Below, piece after piece: positions 38,650 to 51,361 of a DNA stretch of 64,000 nucleotides. The stretch's first letter is position 1, and every line of letters begins with the position of its first letter. The translations under genes were made by a program, and so were the position numbers. This DNA comes from Perca fluviatilis (lineage: Eukaryota > Chordata > Actinopteri > Perciformes > Percidae): assembly GCF_010015445.1 (NCBI RefSeq), contig NC_053116.1:36457785-36521784 (forward strand). The letters run 5' to 3'. The notes beneath the pieces are model-generated. The model saw nothing but the letters and a program-made list of their open reading frames with translations. It ran no database searches and was not told where the DNA came from.

Positions 38650-39507
38650 TTAACTGATAATGTGAACGCAAAAAGATCGGAGTCCCTTTTTTTGTTGGTC
38701 CACTTTTTGGTCCACCTTAAGTTGTTCGTTTTAACAGGACTATATGTGAAAACACTAAGAATCAGATCTGTTCTACTCAAATCCGGTGAATAAAACGCGC
38801 CTAAGTGATCAGATGTAGAGACCATTAATACAACAACAGTGCTACTGAAAACCTTTACCGGAACTGATGGTGTCAGGAAGGGGTTTACCTTTCTCTTGTC
38901 TAGTCAGAATCTTCTTCAAGGTTATTACTTTGGATAAATATCATATTCATACTTGTATATGGCATCCACCCCTCCTTTTCTGTGTTTATGTTTATGTGTT
39001 ATTCCATCAAATGTATAAAGTCACTACAATGTCTGGAAGAAATTAATAGAATGACCAGAAAAATGTATTCTAATATGTCAATATGCTTTCTCCTGTATTA
39101 TATCTTGCCATTGCTCTTTAGTGCTCTTGTGACCATTTAGCAAATATTACTATGCCTTTATTTTCTATTATAGCATAGCATTCCACTGCAATGTTTCAAT
39201 CAGCATTGTCTTTATTTTTGAACAGTTTCATCACCACATCATTGTTTTCTTAATAACTGTATGATCAGTATGTATGAAATGTTTTCGAAATTGCTGTGTG
39301 GGTAATAACAAAAAAAGAAAAAAGAATCTACTTCAGGAAGTTGTTCTGAAGACTTAGAACTTTAAAGCATAACAAAAGGTCCAAAGTACAGCGGATGTGA
39401 TCACTAAAGCGCTGTTATCATATTCCTGTCACGGCTGATGCCTTGATAGCCGCTTAGCCAACGCATACTGTAGTTTGTTGAACGCCACACAGCGCGAGCA
39501 GCCAGTC

Positions 39508-39539
<32 letters not shown>

Positions 39540-40330
39540 GTGTCTTACCTGTCGAAGCTTCTCCCTGCGCGTGCTTGTTAGTGGTTTAGTCCAAGCAGCA
39601 ATGTGCTTCCCACCCCATCCAACCTTCCATCTGCAACAAGTTGCAAGTTGCTCTCACCTTAAAAGGGAGGGAGGGAAAGGAACCCCCCAGCTCCTCCCCT
39701 CACTGAGAGCAAAGTTCAACTTCCTGGTGTGCAGTATAGTGGGACAGACTGAGAAAAAGTGCTTAGAAAAAGTCTCTGTAAAAGGATACGAGTGAGTTTA
39801 TAATGGGATGTTCTCTGTAGTGGTTATAGTATACGTAGCTGGCTCAGGGAGCAGCACTGAGGAGACAAAGAAACTGGTTCTGCAACCTGCCTAAGCTGTG
39901 AATGAATGGATGCACTTAACCTACACAGGTAGTGCCTTGTAGCAACTTGTGCAGTGGGTCATTATTTCAGCTGCTGTGTTAAAACATTGCGTTTGTTGCA
40001 GCAATTGCAACACTGCAGTAAATGCAAATTTAAAAAGGTGCAGTTCAAATTTAAATTGTTTCATAATAATCAGCCTGTTGGGATAATTATTAGGTTGTAT
40101 CACCTGCACATGTATAATCCATAAGAAGTGCAAAATTGAATCATTTAAAAAAAACATGATTAAACAGCATTTTTAGACCTTCATGTTGGTAAATTAAATG
40201 TGCACATATGATTTAACAGATAACTTAATGAATAAAATACAGTATAAAAAAAAACATTTTTGAGATCTTTGTTTTGGTTTGTGGTCAGAATAGATGTGTT
40301 GGTGTTGGGGGAACTTGTGACCTCAGTAAT
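38650..40330. other. Intergenic, mostly unassigned
   Basis: It contains the candidate minus-strand first exon at 39549 and a (CAGA)n tract at 39505-39539, and is otherwise A/T-rich. No other gene was seen. Confidence 0.4.
39549..39620 (-). other. Possible untranslated first exon (minus strand)
   Basis: On the minus strand, gcgcagggagaagcttcgacag is followed by a near-ideal donor gtaaga. It lies 3.3 kb upstream of pex10 in divergent orientation. There is no reading frame of note. It could join the exon-like segment at 21161-21319, but nothing in the sequence proves this. Confidence 0.25.
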
Positions 40331-40363
40331 GCTTTGAGCCCGACTGGGTCTCCTTCTTGTAAG

Positions 40364-42222
40364 TAGTCTGGAACCCACAGAAGTACATTTCCAGGATAAT
40401 TGCCTGACATTCAGTCCCTCACTGCTCTCTCTCTGTGTGTTGCTCTTTGCAAACTTTGTTCGCTTCGGGAAACAACAAACTTCGAGCTAGCGAGCTACAC
40501 GCTAAAAATGTTGGATGGTGCAACAAGGCAGGCCTGTTTGGTTCTTTCGGGGAATGATTGTAAAGATTTACTAAAAATATGTTTAGGGCGTTTCCTCTCT
40601 AACTGGGACATTTTGGGACTGATTGGTGGGATTGTTGTGGACGAAGTACACACGGAGATACACTGGTAAGAGCCAATGAGGTTTAACCATGTATCAGCTC
40701 ATTTAAATAGCTCACGGTACTGTATTGTTTCAACTTCATTTAATATTGGATGTGGCGTTTACTTTTGCGAGGTGCAAATGTTCCACCAGAACAAGTTCCT
40801 TGCTGAGACTATTTAGCAGAGCCACCGTCGCTGCGTCCGGAGCTTAGCGCCGCCCAAGACGGTTGTGTGTGGTGTAGCCAGACCTTACTCCACAGAGCTG
40901 TGGAGATAGAGCTGGGTGGTATTTCAGAAAGCAGGTTTAGTGAGAACTCTGAGTTTGTTAACCCTGAGATGAGGGTAACTCTGGGTTTTCTGTTTCAGAA
41001 AGAGAGGGAACTTCCCCTCAGAGTCTGGTAACTGAGCCTGTGAACCTAACCTGGTCGGGAGCAGGTTTTCTTCTCTCAGTCTCCTCCCTGTGACACAGCG
41101 CTCTCTCATTTCCTCATTCATTCATTCAGTCTGTATCAGGCGCATTTTAGCGCAGTTTATCGGCATGAATAATTGTTTATTAACCATGTTAGGCAGACTA
41201 TAAAACGTTTTATTTCTCAAAACATGGCATTTCCTTTTGTTGACGATCCCGTTGATGAAGAAGCTGCTTTACTTCGCAGGGTGTTAGCCTCCTATGTCGG
41301 GAGATGATATTGAAGCCCGACATTTAAATTTTTAGATAACTTCCTATTTGAGCGGTATCGTTTTTCTTCCCAGTCGATGTAGCATAGGCTACATAACCTT
41401 ATCCGTCCTCCTATCACTAACGTCACCCATCTATGCTCTTACATCCCAGCAGATTATTTGTGTCGCATTAGGTTTTTTTGCAAACGGCATTTGTCTTTAC
41501 AACATTGGTGATGCGGAGCATTTTATAAAGCCACTGTAGCAAAGCGCCATCAGAAGAGTGTGACTCGATTGCAAACGTGTTTTAAACATTTTTAAAATGA
41601 GTTCCACAGTATTGCAGGTGAATGATGTAAACCCTTTGAAATAAAAAGATTATGGATTATAATGATGTTAATGATGGTGCTGCAGCCTCAGAATGGATAG
41701 GACTAGGACTTTTTCGTCCGCAGTGTTGCACCTAAATGAAATAGATTATAGGTTCAATACCATTTCACCAGTAATATTAGGCTATACTTATGATTAAATA
41801 TGATATACACTATATTGGAATATACGCATTTACTCTAGCAGCAATTTTCTCCCACGCAAATTCTCTCTCTTTTGCCGCAGCCGCTGTTTTTTTTTTTTTT
41901 TAACTCGCTGTATGTGCTCATGAGTATTTCCGCCGACCCGTTTGTTTGTGGTTGTTACCATGGTGAATCGTAGAATAGTGGCTCCATCAAAGTCCTAGCC
42001 AGAGGCTAAATAGTCTCTGGCTCCATTCATGCTGCCTTTTTATTGTGGTGGTGCACGCGCATGAACCTACTCTGAGTTCATTGAACCAACTCATATATCA
42101 GCTGTTCTGAAACCGAAAACTCAGAGTTTCCCATCTCAGGGTAAATCAACTCAGAGATCAGGGTTAGACTCAGAGTTTGTTAAACCTTCTACCTGAAATA
42201 CCACCCTGGCAACGAGACACTA
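40364..42222 (+). mobile_element. F1 copy interrupted by a Harbinger element
   Basis: F1 begins tagtctgg and resumes after 42205 with ggcaacgagacacta. The + strand frame 40400-40669 is intact from ATG to a stop, contains CLVLSGNDCKDLLKICLGRF and ends VVDEVHTEIHW. Confidence 0.75.
40915..42205 (+). mobile_element. PIF/Harbinger element with transposase N-terminal relic
   Basis: Ends ggtggtatttcagaaagc and ctacctgaaataccacc, flanked by CTG on both sides (40912-40914 and 42206-42208), a 3-bp duplication cut into F1. From ATG 41224 it reads MAFPFVDDPVDEEAALLRRV. Downstream frames give FLFERYRFSSQSM and QQIICVALGFFANGICLYNI, typical of HARBI1-like transposases, with stops and frameshifts between. 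Confidence 0.85.
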
Positions 42223-42856
42223 CTTTGAGCCTGACTTTGTCTTAGTTAGCTAGTTGAACAGGTGACTGAATTATATTGTTCTTAATGGTCTTATGACCTC
42301 AGAATTAAACCACATTGGTTAATGAAAATCAAATCACAATAAAAACACCCAACATTGCTCTGAAGGCAGTACAAAACAATTAGCCATTTGAATATGTATT
42401 AATAAGTAAACACATCAAAAGAGATAAGATTAAAATTAAATTCCTTTTCAAATATCCTCTTTAGAAATGCAAAAGTTATAGGAGGGAGTTTAATAAGTCC
42501 TGCAAACTAAAGAAAATAACGTTCTAGTTGAAAGTGATCTTGTAATTCCTCATCCGGCCACGGAGTGTCGCTGTGGGTTAAGAGGTTCATTATCGGGTTT
42601 GTATTCACGGCATCAACTTCCTGTTTGTTTCCTGGATTTACATTAAACTGTAAACTGTACAGTACAAATCATTACTAAGGAATACAAGACACCATGCAGA
42701 ATAAAGGCAACGAGTGTCATACCACGGACACCAGACTATGTATTTTCTGCAGATAAATGACATCTTGAATGTTTGCTAGTCTGAGCATTCGGCAGTTTGC
42801 AGGCTACTAACCTGCTGTAAAATTGCTGTCAGCTCTGTATTTAACTTACAATAACC
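42210..42856 (+). promoter_or_regulatory. Probable pex10 5' flank, promoter and 5' UTR
   Basis: This interval lies between a Harbinger/F1 insertion and the pex10 ATG and is the only non-transposon-like sequence directly upstream, so the promoter should lie here. There is no clear TATA box at a sensible distance. ETS-like cttcctg occurs near 42617. The transcription start cannot be fixed from sequence alone. Confidence 0.4.
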
Positions 42857-42968
42857 ATGCCGCTAGCTCCTGCAAACCAGTCCCAGTTGATTCGGTCCAG
42901 TCAAAAGGACGAATATTATCAAACCTTCCTGAGAAACAACGCCAACGAAGCTTTCCAAACACTTGCTG
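42857..42968 (+). CDS. pex10: pex10 coding exon 1
   Basis: This exon encodes residues 1-37 plus one base (phase 1). It ends ...acacttgctg and is followed by the donor gtgagt. It covers the soluble N-terminal segment, which contains the motif [19 protein letters not shown]. Any 5' UTR introns could not be judged. Confidence 0.93.
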
Positions 42969-45900
42969 GTGAGTTTGTTTTCAGGTGTGTTTGAACACAC
43001 CTGGAAATTATTAACGTTACCGCTTCGTAACCCTAGCAAAACCTTCGCTAACGTTAGCTTTCTTCACTTTAACATGTAGGTTAACGTTAGCTTTCTTCAC
43101 TTTAACATGTAGGTTAACGTCAGCTTTCTTCACAATAATACGTATGTTAACGTCAGCTTTCTTCACTTTAACATGTAGGTTAACGTTAGCTTTCTTCACT
43201 TTTAATATGTAGGTGAACGTCAGCTTTCTTCACTTTAACATGTAGGTTAACGTCAGCTTTCTTCACTTTAACATGTAGGTTAACGTCAGCTTTCTTCACT
43301 TTAACATGTAGGTTAACGTCAGCTTTCTTCACAATAATACGTATGTTAACGTCAGCTTTCTTCACTTTAACATGTAGGTTAACGTTAGCTTTCTTCACTT
43401 TTAATATGTAGGTGAACGTCAGCTTTCTTCACTTTAACATGTAGGTTAACGTCAGCTTTCTTCACTTTAACATGTAGGTTAACGTCAGCTTTCTTCACTT
43501 TAACATGTAGGTTAACGTCAGCTTTCTTCACAATAATACGTATGTTAACGTCAGCTTTCTTCACTTTAACATGTAGGTTAACGTTAGCTTTCTTCACTTT
43601 TAATATGTAGGTGAACGTCAGCTTTCTTCACTTTAACATGTAGGTTAACGTTAGCTTTCTTCACTTTTAATATGTAGGTGAACGTTAGCGTTCTTCACTT
43701 TAACATGTAACGTTGGCTTCAGAGCAAACTTGGTGCAGTCTCTTATCTGTATAGTTGCAAACCTCCTTTTAGTTCATGTTACTGATTACAGAACATAATT
43801 GGGACACTTTCCATCCCTTAATCAGTTCGCCATACATTTAATCAGTGGTGTAGTCTAATGTATTGTAGTGGGTATACTGTACTATATATAAATATATTGG
43901 CCTATACATATGGGCCAGAATCTGCCTTTTGGGAGGGGAGTGGGGGCAGCATGTCCTCCCCCCAGGGTTATTTTGAGCATCAGAGACTTCTTTTCCTGCA
44001 TTCAAATACACTTGTATGCACCAATTTGAAGAATAACAGATGTAAATTCGAAATATATCAAAAATATAATAGAAAGTATGTTGTTATGTGTCATTGGGCA
44101 TTTTTAAGTGGGTATATGGAAATCCTGGAGCTTTCTTAGTGGGTATACTGCATATACCTGCGTATCACGTAGACTACACCACTGCATTTAAATACATCGA
44201 TTAACGTTACTATCTGATCAGTTAGTTTCCTTGTCTGAAATGTGAAGTTTCAGCATTTGTTCACACATTGCTAACGTTGCCAACATAGTTAACAAGCTCT
44301 GTGCTGGTGTGGATTGTGATACCCAAACCTAAATACAGTACCTCTGCTCAGTCTCACTACTTTTCATGAGTAACAGTTAGTTTATTCAATTCAATAGTCA
44401 CTAACTACTGTTATAAAGCAACGATGAAGTGTTATCATCAAAATAAAACCTCCCTTTTGTATGTCAGAGTGATAAAGCAAATGTGAATTCATATCTGAAG
44501 CTGTATGTCTCTGGTCCGTGAAGGATATGCAGCACTTGCTCTCTACTGAAGTTTTTTGTTTCTCTCTGTAGGATCTAAAAGATGGCTGGACTGGAGGAAA
44601 GAGATAGAGCTGCTGTCAGACCTCGCATACTATGGTTTAACAACATTCACAGGTAGTTGCTGACCTAGTTCTAGCATTGCCAGCTCTATCTCCACAGCGC
44701 TGTGGAGTAAGGTCTGGCTACTCCACACATACACTACCAGTCAAAAGTTTGGGGTCACTTAGAAATGTCCATTCCACTCCATTATAGACAGAATACCAGC
44801 TGAGATCAGTTGCATTGTTTTTTCTAATCAGGGCAGCAGTTTTCAGATTACATGATATGCTTACATAATTGAAGAAGGGTTCTCCAATGTTTTCTCAGTT
44901 AGCCTTTTAAAATGATATCAGATTAGTAAACAGAATGTGCCTTTGGAGCATTGGATGAATAGTTGCTGATAATGGGCAATGTAGATATTGCATTAAAGAT
45001 CAGCCACTTCTTTCTACAACGGTTGAGAACCCTTTTGCAATTATGTAAACACATAATGTCATCTGAAAACTGCTGCCCTGATTAAAAAAAACAATGCAAC
45101 TGATCTCAGCTGGTATTCTGTCTGTAATGGAGTGAAATGGAAATTTCTAAGTGACAAACGCTCTGGTTCGTTAGCATTTCTTTAACTAATCACAATTGTC
45201 TTGGGCAGTGCTAAGCTCCATACGCAGCGACGGTGGCTCTGCTAAATAGTCTCAGGAAGGAACTTGTTTTGGTGGAACATTTGCACTCTGCAAAAGAAAT
45301 CACCTCATACAATATTAAACGAAGTTAACTGTTGACAAAATACAGTAATGTGAGCTATTTAAATCAGCTGATACATGGTTAAACCTCATTAGCTCTTATC
45401 AGTGTGCAGCAATCCCACCAATCGGTCCGAAAACATCCCAGTTAGAGAGGAAATGCCCTAAACATATTCTTTGTAAATCTTACCAATCGTTCCCTGAAAT
45501 AACCAAGCAGACCTGACTTGTTGCACCATCAAAGGTTCTTCAAAACTTGCCATTTTTAGCGTGTAGCAAGCTAGATCAAAAGTCTGTTGTCGTTTCCCGA
45601 AGGTAACAGAGTTTGAGAGCAGCAACACACAGAGAGAGCAGTGAGGGACTGAATGTCAGGTAATTATCTTGGAAATGTACCTCTGTTGATCCAGACTATT
45701 TCCAACCAAAACAACATAAAATCTAACTTCATGTATGTTATGAGTTATTAACAATCCTTTGTGTCATTCTCCTCCCAAGGTTACCAAACCCTGGGCGAGG
45801 AGTATGTCAACATCGTCCAGGTGGATCCCACGAAAAGTCGAATCCCCTCTCGGACCAGACGAGGCCTCTTTGTCCTGTGCCACTCCTTCTTTCCCTACCT

Positions 45901-48900
45901 CCTGGACAAGGTCCTGGTGTGCCTGGAGAACGAGCTGGGATGTGAGCAGGAGGGCGGCGGGGGCGCCAGGCAGCGCCAGGCGGCATCCTGGCCGTGGAGC
46001 CTGGAGTCCTGGCTGAGGGGGCGGACGCGGAGGGCAGTGGCGCTGCTGTCGGAGCCCCAGAGGAGAGCGTGCCTGCCGGCCGTGTTTGTCCTCCATCAGG
46101 GCCTGACCCTCCTGCACCGCCTCCACGTGGCTCTGTTCTACATCAGCGGCTCGTTCTATCACCTGTCCAAGAGGGCGGCCGGGATCAGCTATGTAGGTGA
46201 TTTTTATTTTATTTGTCATACAGTACTGTGTAAGAGTTTTAGGCAGGTGTGAAAAAATGCTGTAAACTAAGAATGCTTTCAAAAATGGAAGTGTTAAAGG
46301 TGCTCTAAGCGATGTCACGCGTTTTTTTAGGCTACAACATTTTTTTTTATCACATACAGAAAACATCTCCTCACTATCTGCAAGCTGCCTGTCCCCTGAA
46401 CACACTGTAAAAAAAAAAAGCGGTCTCTGTAGACAGCCCAGGCTCCACACACGCCAACAAAAACAAAGTGGCCAACCTGCACCACCAAACATAACAAACC
46501 GTGTTCCAGCGTTCAGCCAATAACGGACAATAATTTAAAAACTCAGCGCGAGTAAAGATGGCAGCAGCGTTTGGTGAGCAAAAAAAGGCTAAACCAACTC
46601 AGTTGTCTGGGAACTTTCAACGTTAGCTAATCCTGCGGTCCCTCTGCCTTTGCCCCCCCGCTGTAGTATACTGTCTATAGACGTTGTGTTCCCCCGACAC
46701 GCTGTATTCACTTACTGTTTAAAACTTTTTCCAGCTTAGTGGGTGTACATAGGCATACTGCTCAAAACCAACATGAAAAAACATAGTAATGTTTCCTCAT
46801 CATTTAGTTTGGTTGTTAAACTGTATGTAAATGAGCAGGGACGTTAAATCACCGGTTTCACGTAACGTTACTCTAAGGTACCGTCTATGTGCTGGATTTT
46901 TCCTAAGGTTAGCTAGCAAATAAGCCCACTGACGGCGACATTATTGTTGATATTTTGGCACAATGTTTAGTAATGCCAGTAGTAGTGGTCATAGTGAGTG
47001 AACGTGTGATGTGAGATGCACATTGTGTTATGTCTGTGGAACTGTTCATTAGCTGTGTAACGTTATGTGTGATATCTGTAACAGTAGTGAAACAGATTTT
47101 ATTCTGATCCAAAGACTCTTTCTGTGAGATAAGAGATTATACCCCTGGACACTATCCATTATATCCAAATGTTAATGAGTAATCGTGTTAAATAATCATG
47201 TATTGACCATTTCAATATTGACCAAAATAATCGTGATTATTATTTTTTTCCATAATCGAGCAGCCCTACTCGCTGCCAAAAAATCGCCACTAACTAGCTA
47301 ATTAATTAGTCTGAGTTAAATGTAGCTATCAGTAAACAGAAGGTAGTGCCTGGTGTCTTGTGTGTATGCCAGTGTTCGTGTGTACACGGTAGAATGTTTT
47401 TAAGGAGAAAGTAGGCCTATCAACAGGAATAAATTATCATCATGGGAAACATACGTCGATAACAGCTTCAGAATTTCGATTTCGACACATTTTCGATTAA
47501 TCGTCCAGCCCTACCAAATGATCTCCCAACATTTGTGTATGTAAATCCTCCTTTATAAAAACTGCTATTTAACTACTGTTTAAGGAACATATGATCTCTA
47601 CAGTAGTTACTCTTTTTTTTTTTTCTGCAACATGTGTATCATTGAAGTTGACAAAGCTGAACCACCGGCTGTACGATGTAAATCAGGGTTTACATTTCCA
47701 TCTCCACTAATGTCCCGTGTAGCTGCGCGTGATGGGGCTCAACGGCGATGACGGGACCATCCAGAGCAGCTACAGGCTGCTGGGGGCCGCGTCCCTCCTC
47801 CAGCTATTCATCACGGTGTGTCTGCAGCTCAACAACTTCAGGCAGAAACAGCGCGCCAGGCAGGAGTGGAAGCTCTACAGGAACCTCAGGTACAGGACCG
47901 ACCGGGTCCCGACCAAAGGACACAGCTCTGTCCACTTAGACCTAGGGTTGGGTACCGAAACCCGGTTTCACTATGGAACCGGTTCCTACACAAACGGTAG
48001 GAATCGGACCGGATTAGAACGTGAAACGAATAGTTAGCCTGTTAGGCTAACGAATAGTTCCTCATTTAAGTTCCACTTAATGTGTTGACTGAAATATTTT
48101 CCCTCGGTCGCTCCGAAACGGACGTAAAAATATCACACTTTCTCTGTAGTCTACCGTTAGCTAGCTACCGTAAGTTTAGGCTACTTTAAAAATGCCATAT
48201 TTTCCCTCTGGGCTCACCAAAACTGAAGTAAAAGCCTTTTCTTTGATGTCATATTTCAGTTTTTCAAGAATCGGTTTAGGGGTCTGATTCGTTTTAAAAG
48301 TACCGGTCGGGCATCGGAATCGTAAAAATCCAAACGATGCCCAACCCTACTCAGACCCCATCTATGGAGATGCTGATTTTACTCGTGTTAATCACTAACC
48401 AGCGGTGCAAACCAAGCCACTGAGAGAACTACTGTACGTCTTGTAACGAAAGCATTGTGTAGCAGTAAAAGAATGAAATGTGTTAACTCTCTTTTAAATA
48501 TCTTTGATCTGTGTGTCTGCAGTCCTCAGCGCACACAGAGCTCGGGCCCCAGGGCAGCCAGCTGTATGCTCTGCCTGGAGGAGAGGAGACACGCCACCTC
48601 CACCCCCTGTGGACACCTCTTCTGCTGGGAGTGCATCACCGAGTGGTGCAACACCAAGGTCAGGCTTACGCCACTGTATCACACGCAACCTCCGTCTCTA
48701 AAACTCTACTACATGATTAATTGTTCGTGAATTAAAAAAACAATAAAGGCTATCTGTCTACATCTATTAAATATCCCCCCCCACCCCCAAACCATTTCTA
48801 TCACTAGCCATGCTGGAGGTTTTAATATTTTAATTTGTTGTTACTTATTGATCCTTTTTGTGTCATTTTACATTTTTAAAAGGCATCCTGTTTTGAGGGA

Positions 48901-51322
48901 GAATTTCCAAAGAGATTTCTCTTTCTTATTGTTGGTAACAGGAGATGACATTAAGGATAATTTATGCATAATTAAACAACAAGGATGAAACGGCAGCAAC
49001 AGCCTTGTAAATCAAGGTTACATTTTTTTTTTTTCAAACTCAGTCGAATGCATTTCATCTTTTTGTTGGTGCTTTGAGAATTACAGGCTTTCTTTTTGTC
49101 TTATTTGTGCAGGTTTACAGGGTTTCCGCGGGTCTTAAACTCTAGCCAATCAAATTATCAGGGCGGGCGTTATACGATGATGGACAGATGGTCAACCGTA
49201 ACGTAATCAACCACGTCACCAAAGAGCGCTTGGGTTGAATTTACAACAAAGATGGCTGCCGCTGGAGAATTGAGATGTGTAGCTTCAGCCATCGCGTCTG
49301 TTATAGAAGATATCGACAGCGCGTTCATTTTAAAAGAGGAACAGAGAACCGCGATCAAGGCATTTCTCGATTGGAAAGATGTTTTTGCCGTCCTTCCTAC
49401 GGGATTCGGCAAAAGTTTAATTTATCAGCTGGCCCCGATGGTCACTAAGACGATGGGGCGCTCTGATTGGTTGTAGGTCTATCCAATTGAGTGCAGAGGC
49501 ATTAGGCTGGTTCGAGATGAACTGCGCCTTGCCTGTAAAGTGGACGAGAGCAGGCGGGAGCAGCCGGGGGCGGTGACAAAAATCTGCTCTCAAGTTCCAG
49601 CCGTTTCCAGCAGCCTTCAGGCTGAACAGGAAGTCACAGAAACACTGTGGTCCGATTTAATAAAATGTTATCAGACCCATATATCAGCTCCTACGCAGTC
49701 TCCAGTTGTTTTAATTATGACAGAGTAGCTGTCAAAATTATCTACATGCGATCTGTTGCTGATTTTAATTAACAACACACTGTAGATGATTGGTAATCTG
49801 AACAGATTTAGTCTCTCTGACTTCTAAACATCACTATCAGCCTCACAGCATGTGTTCTGTACAGAATAAGCCTTTTAAATCAGACAAATGGCAGTTAAAA
49901 TCCCTCCAATTCACAATCAATAAAAAGTTTATATAAAACGTCATCATGTTGAGTTGATTCTGATCTCGTGAGATTATCGTTGCCCATGCTGGCATGACGT
50001 CAGAGCAAGTCGGGATCAAGCCGGACACAAATCTAACCGGCATGCATTGGGCGGCGATCGCCGGTGATCAATTCTGCGCAGACCTGGCTCATCTCGAACG
50101 AGCCTGACTTCTTTCCTGGTTCGGTTGAAACAAGCCCCATAATCTCAGCCCAGTGGAGCAGTATCAGACTCATATTCTGACTAAATCTGAGTATGACAAC
50201 GTCAGGCTATAAAAAGTTTTAATTCGCAAAAGTATGGTGTTCTAGGTCTTCAATAATTTTAAACGGGTCTTAAATTTTCCTACATCCGTGTAAAGCTACT
50301 TCTAATGCTCACTGAAATGTGTTTTTTATTCTGTGATGTTGTAGTTCTTTCTTTCGGTGGTCCAAATATAATTTGCTGTATATGTACAGATTATATATAG
50401 TTTTATTAACTTTGCAGGTATTTTGTGACTCTGCATTTCGTTGTCCTTTTATGTCGTGATAAAGGTCTTAAATTTCATTCATAAAAGGTCTTAAAAAGGC
50501 CTTTAAAAAGTCTTAAATTTGACTTGTGGAAACCTGCAGAAACCCTGGGTTAGTGGCTGTACCCACCAGATTATAGCTCCCGAAATGTTTTATTTTAACT
50601 CAACAGGAAATATTTTCACCCCACCAGACCACGCCCGCCGATAGGGGGGGACAAACGGGTCTGTTGTCCCGGGCCCACAGTAGGGGGGGGCCCAGAACTG
50701 GGCCCTCATTAAATTATGGAAGAATTAAAAATCTTTTTTTTAAATAGGCCTATTTGTGGAAAAAAATATGTAGCATAATATTTGAATTAAATAAAAGCGT
50801 TTTATTTGTTTTCTTCCTAATTGTCCTGGAAATGGTGGTCAAGAACCCCCCCACCCCAACATAAAAATGGTTTGGCCACTGATCAAAATTTGATGTTGTC
50901 ACTTGATTTGAAGTTCAGTACGCTCAAAATGTCCGGTCAGCACAAGTCCTGAGCTCGGAAAAGGAAAGAAAAGAGAAGAAGGAAATAGAGGCCTTAGAGA
51001 TTTTCTAAACAAATATTAAAAAAAAGGTGGTGACGGTGAAGCTGGAACTGTCAACGTAGAGCGAGGTAGGAAACAGCGCAGCCAACGTTTACGAGCCATG
51101 TAACGTAACGTAACAGGCCAGCTCTAATGTTAACGTCCATTAGCTCGTATAAAAGCCTGAGACAACACGTTCTCTTTGACAGAAACAGTTGAGTTTGGTA
51201 GCTCCATCGGTAAGGATGAGACAGAGAGAGATCCAGCTGCAGTCAGGTGACAGAGAGAGTGATGCGGGAGGGGCCCGCTGCCTCGCAACGGAGGGACAGA
51301 GTCAGGCTACCCGTGAGAGAGA

Positions 51323-51361
<39 letters not shown>

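Noticed and set aside
43017..43597. Minus-strand frames made of 11-residue [11 protein letters not shown] repeats, looking like a repeat protein
   Set aside because: The frame stays open only because the minisatellite unit is 33 bp. It lies in pex10 intron 1, has no promoter or splice context, and variation follows DNA units and not codons.
45764..46492. 242-residue minus-strand open frame
   Set aside because: It is antisense to GC-rich pex10 exon 3, extends into intron sequence, and has no recognisable domain.
49252..49476. A host RecQ helicase gene
   Set aside because: Only the motif I region is present, in three transposon copies with target duplications, and nothing of motifs II-VI follows. 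It is a mobile-element fragment.
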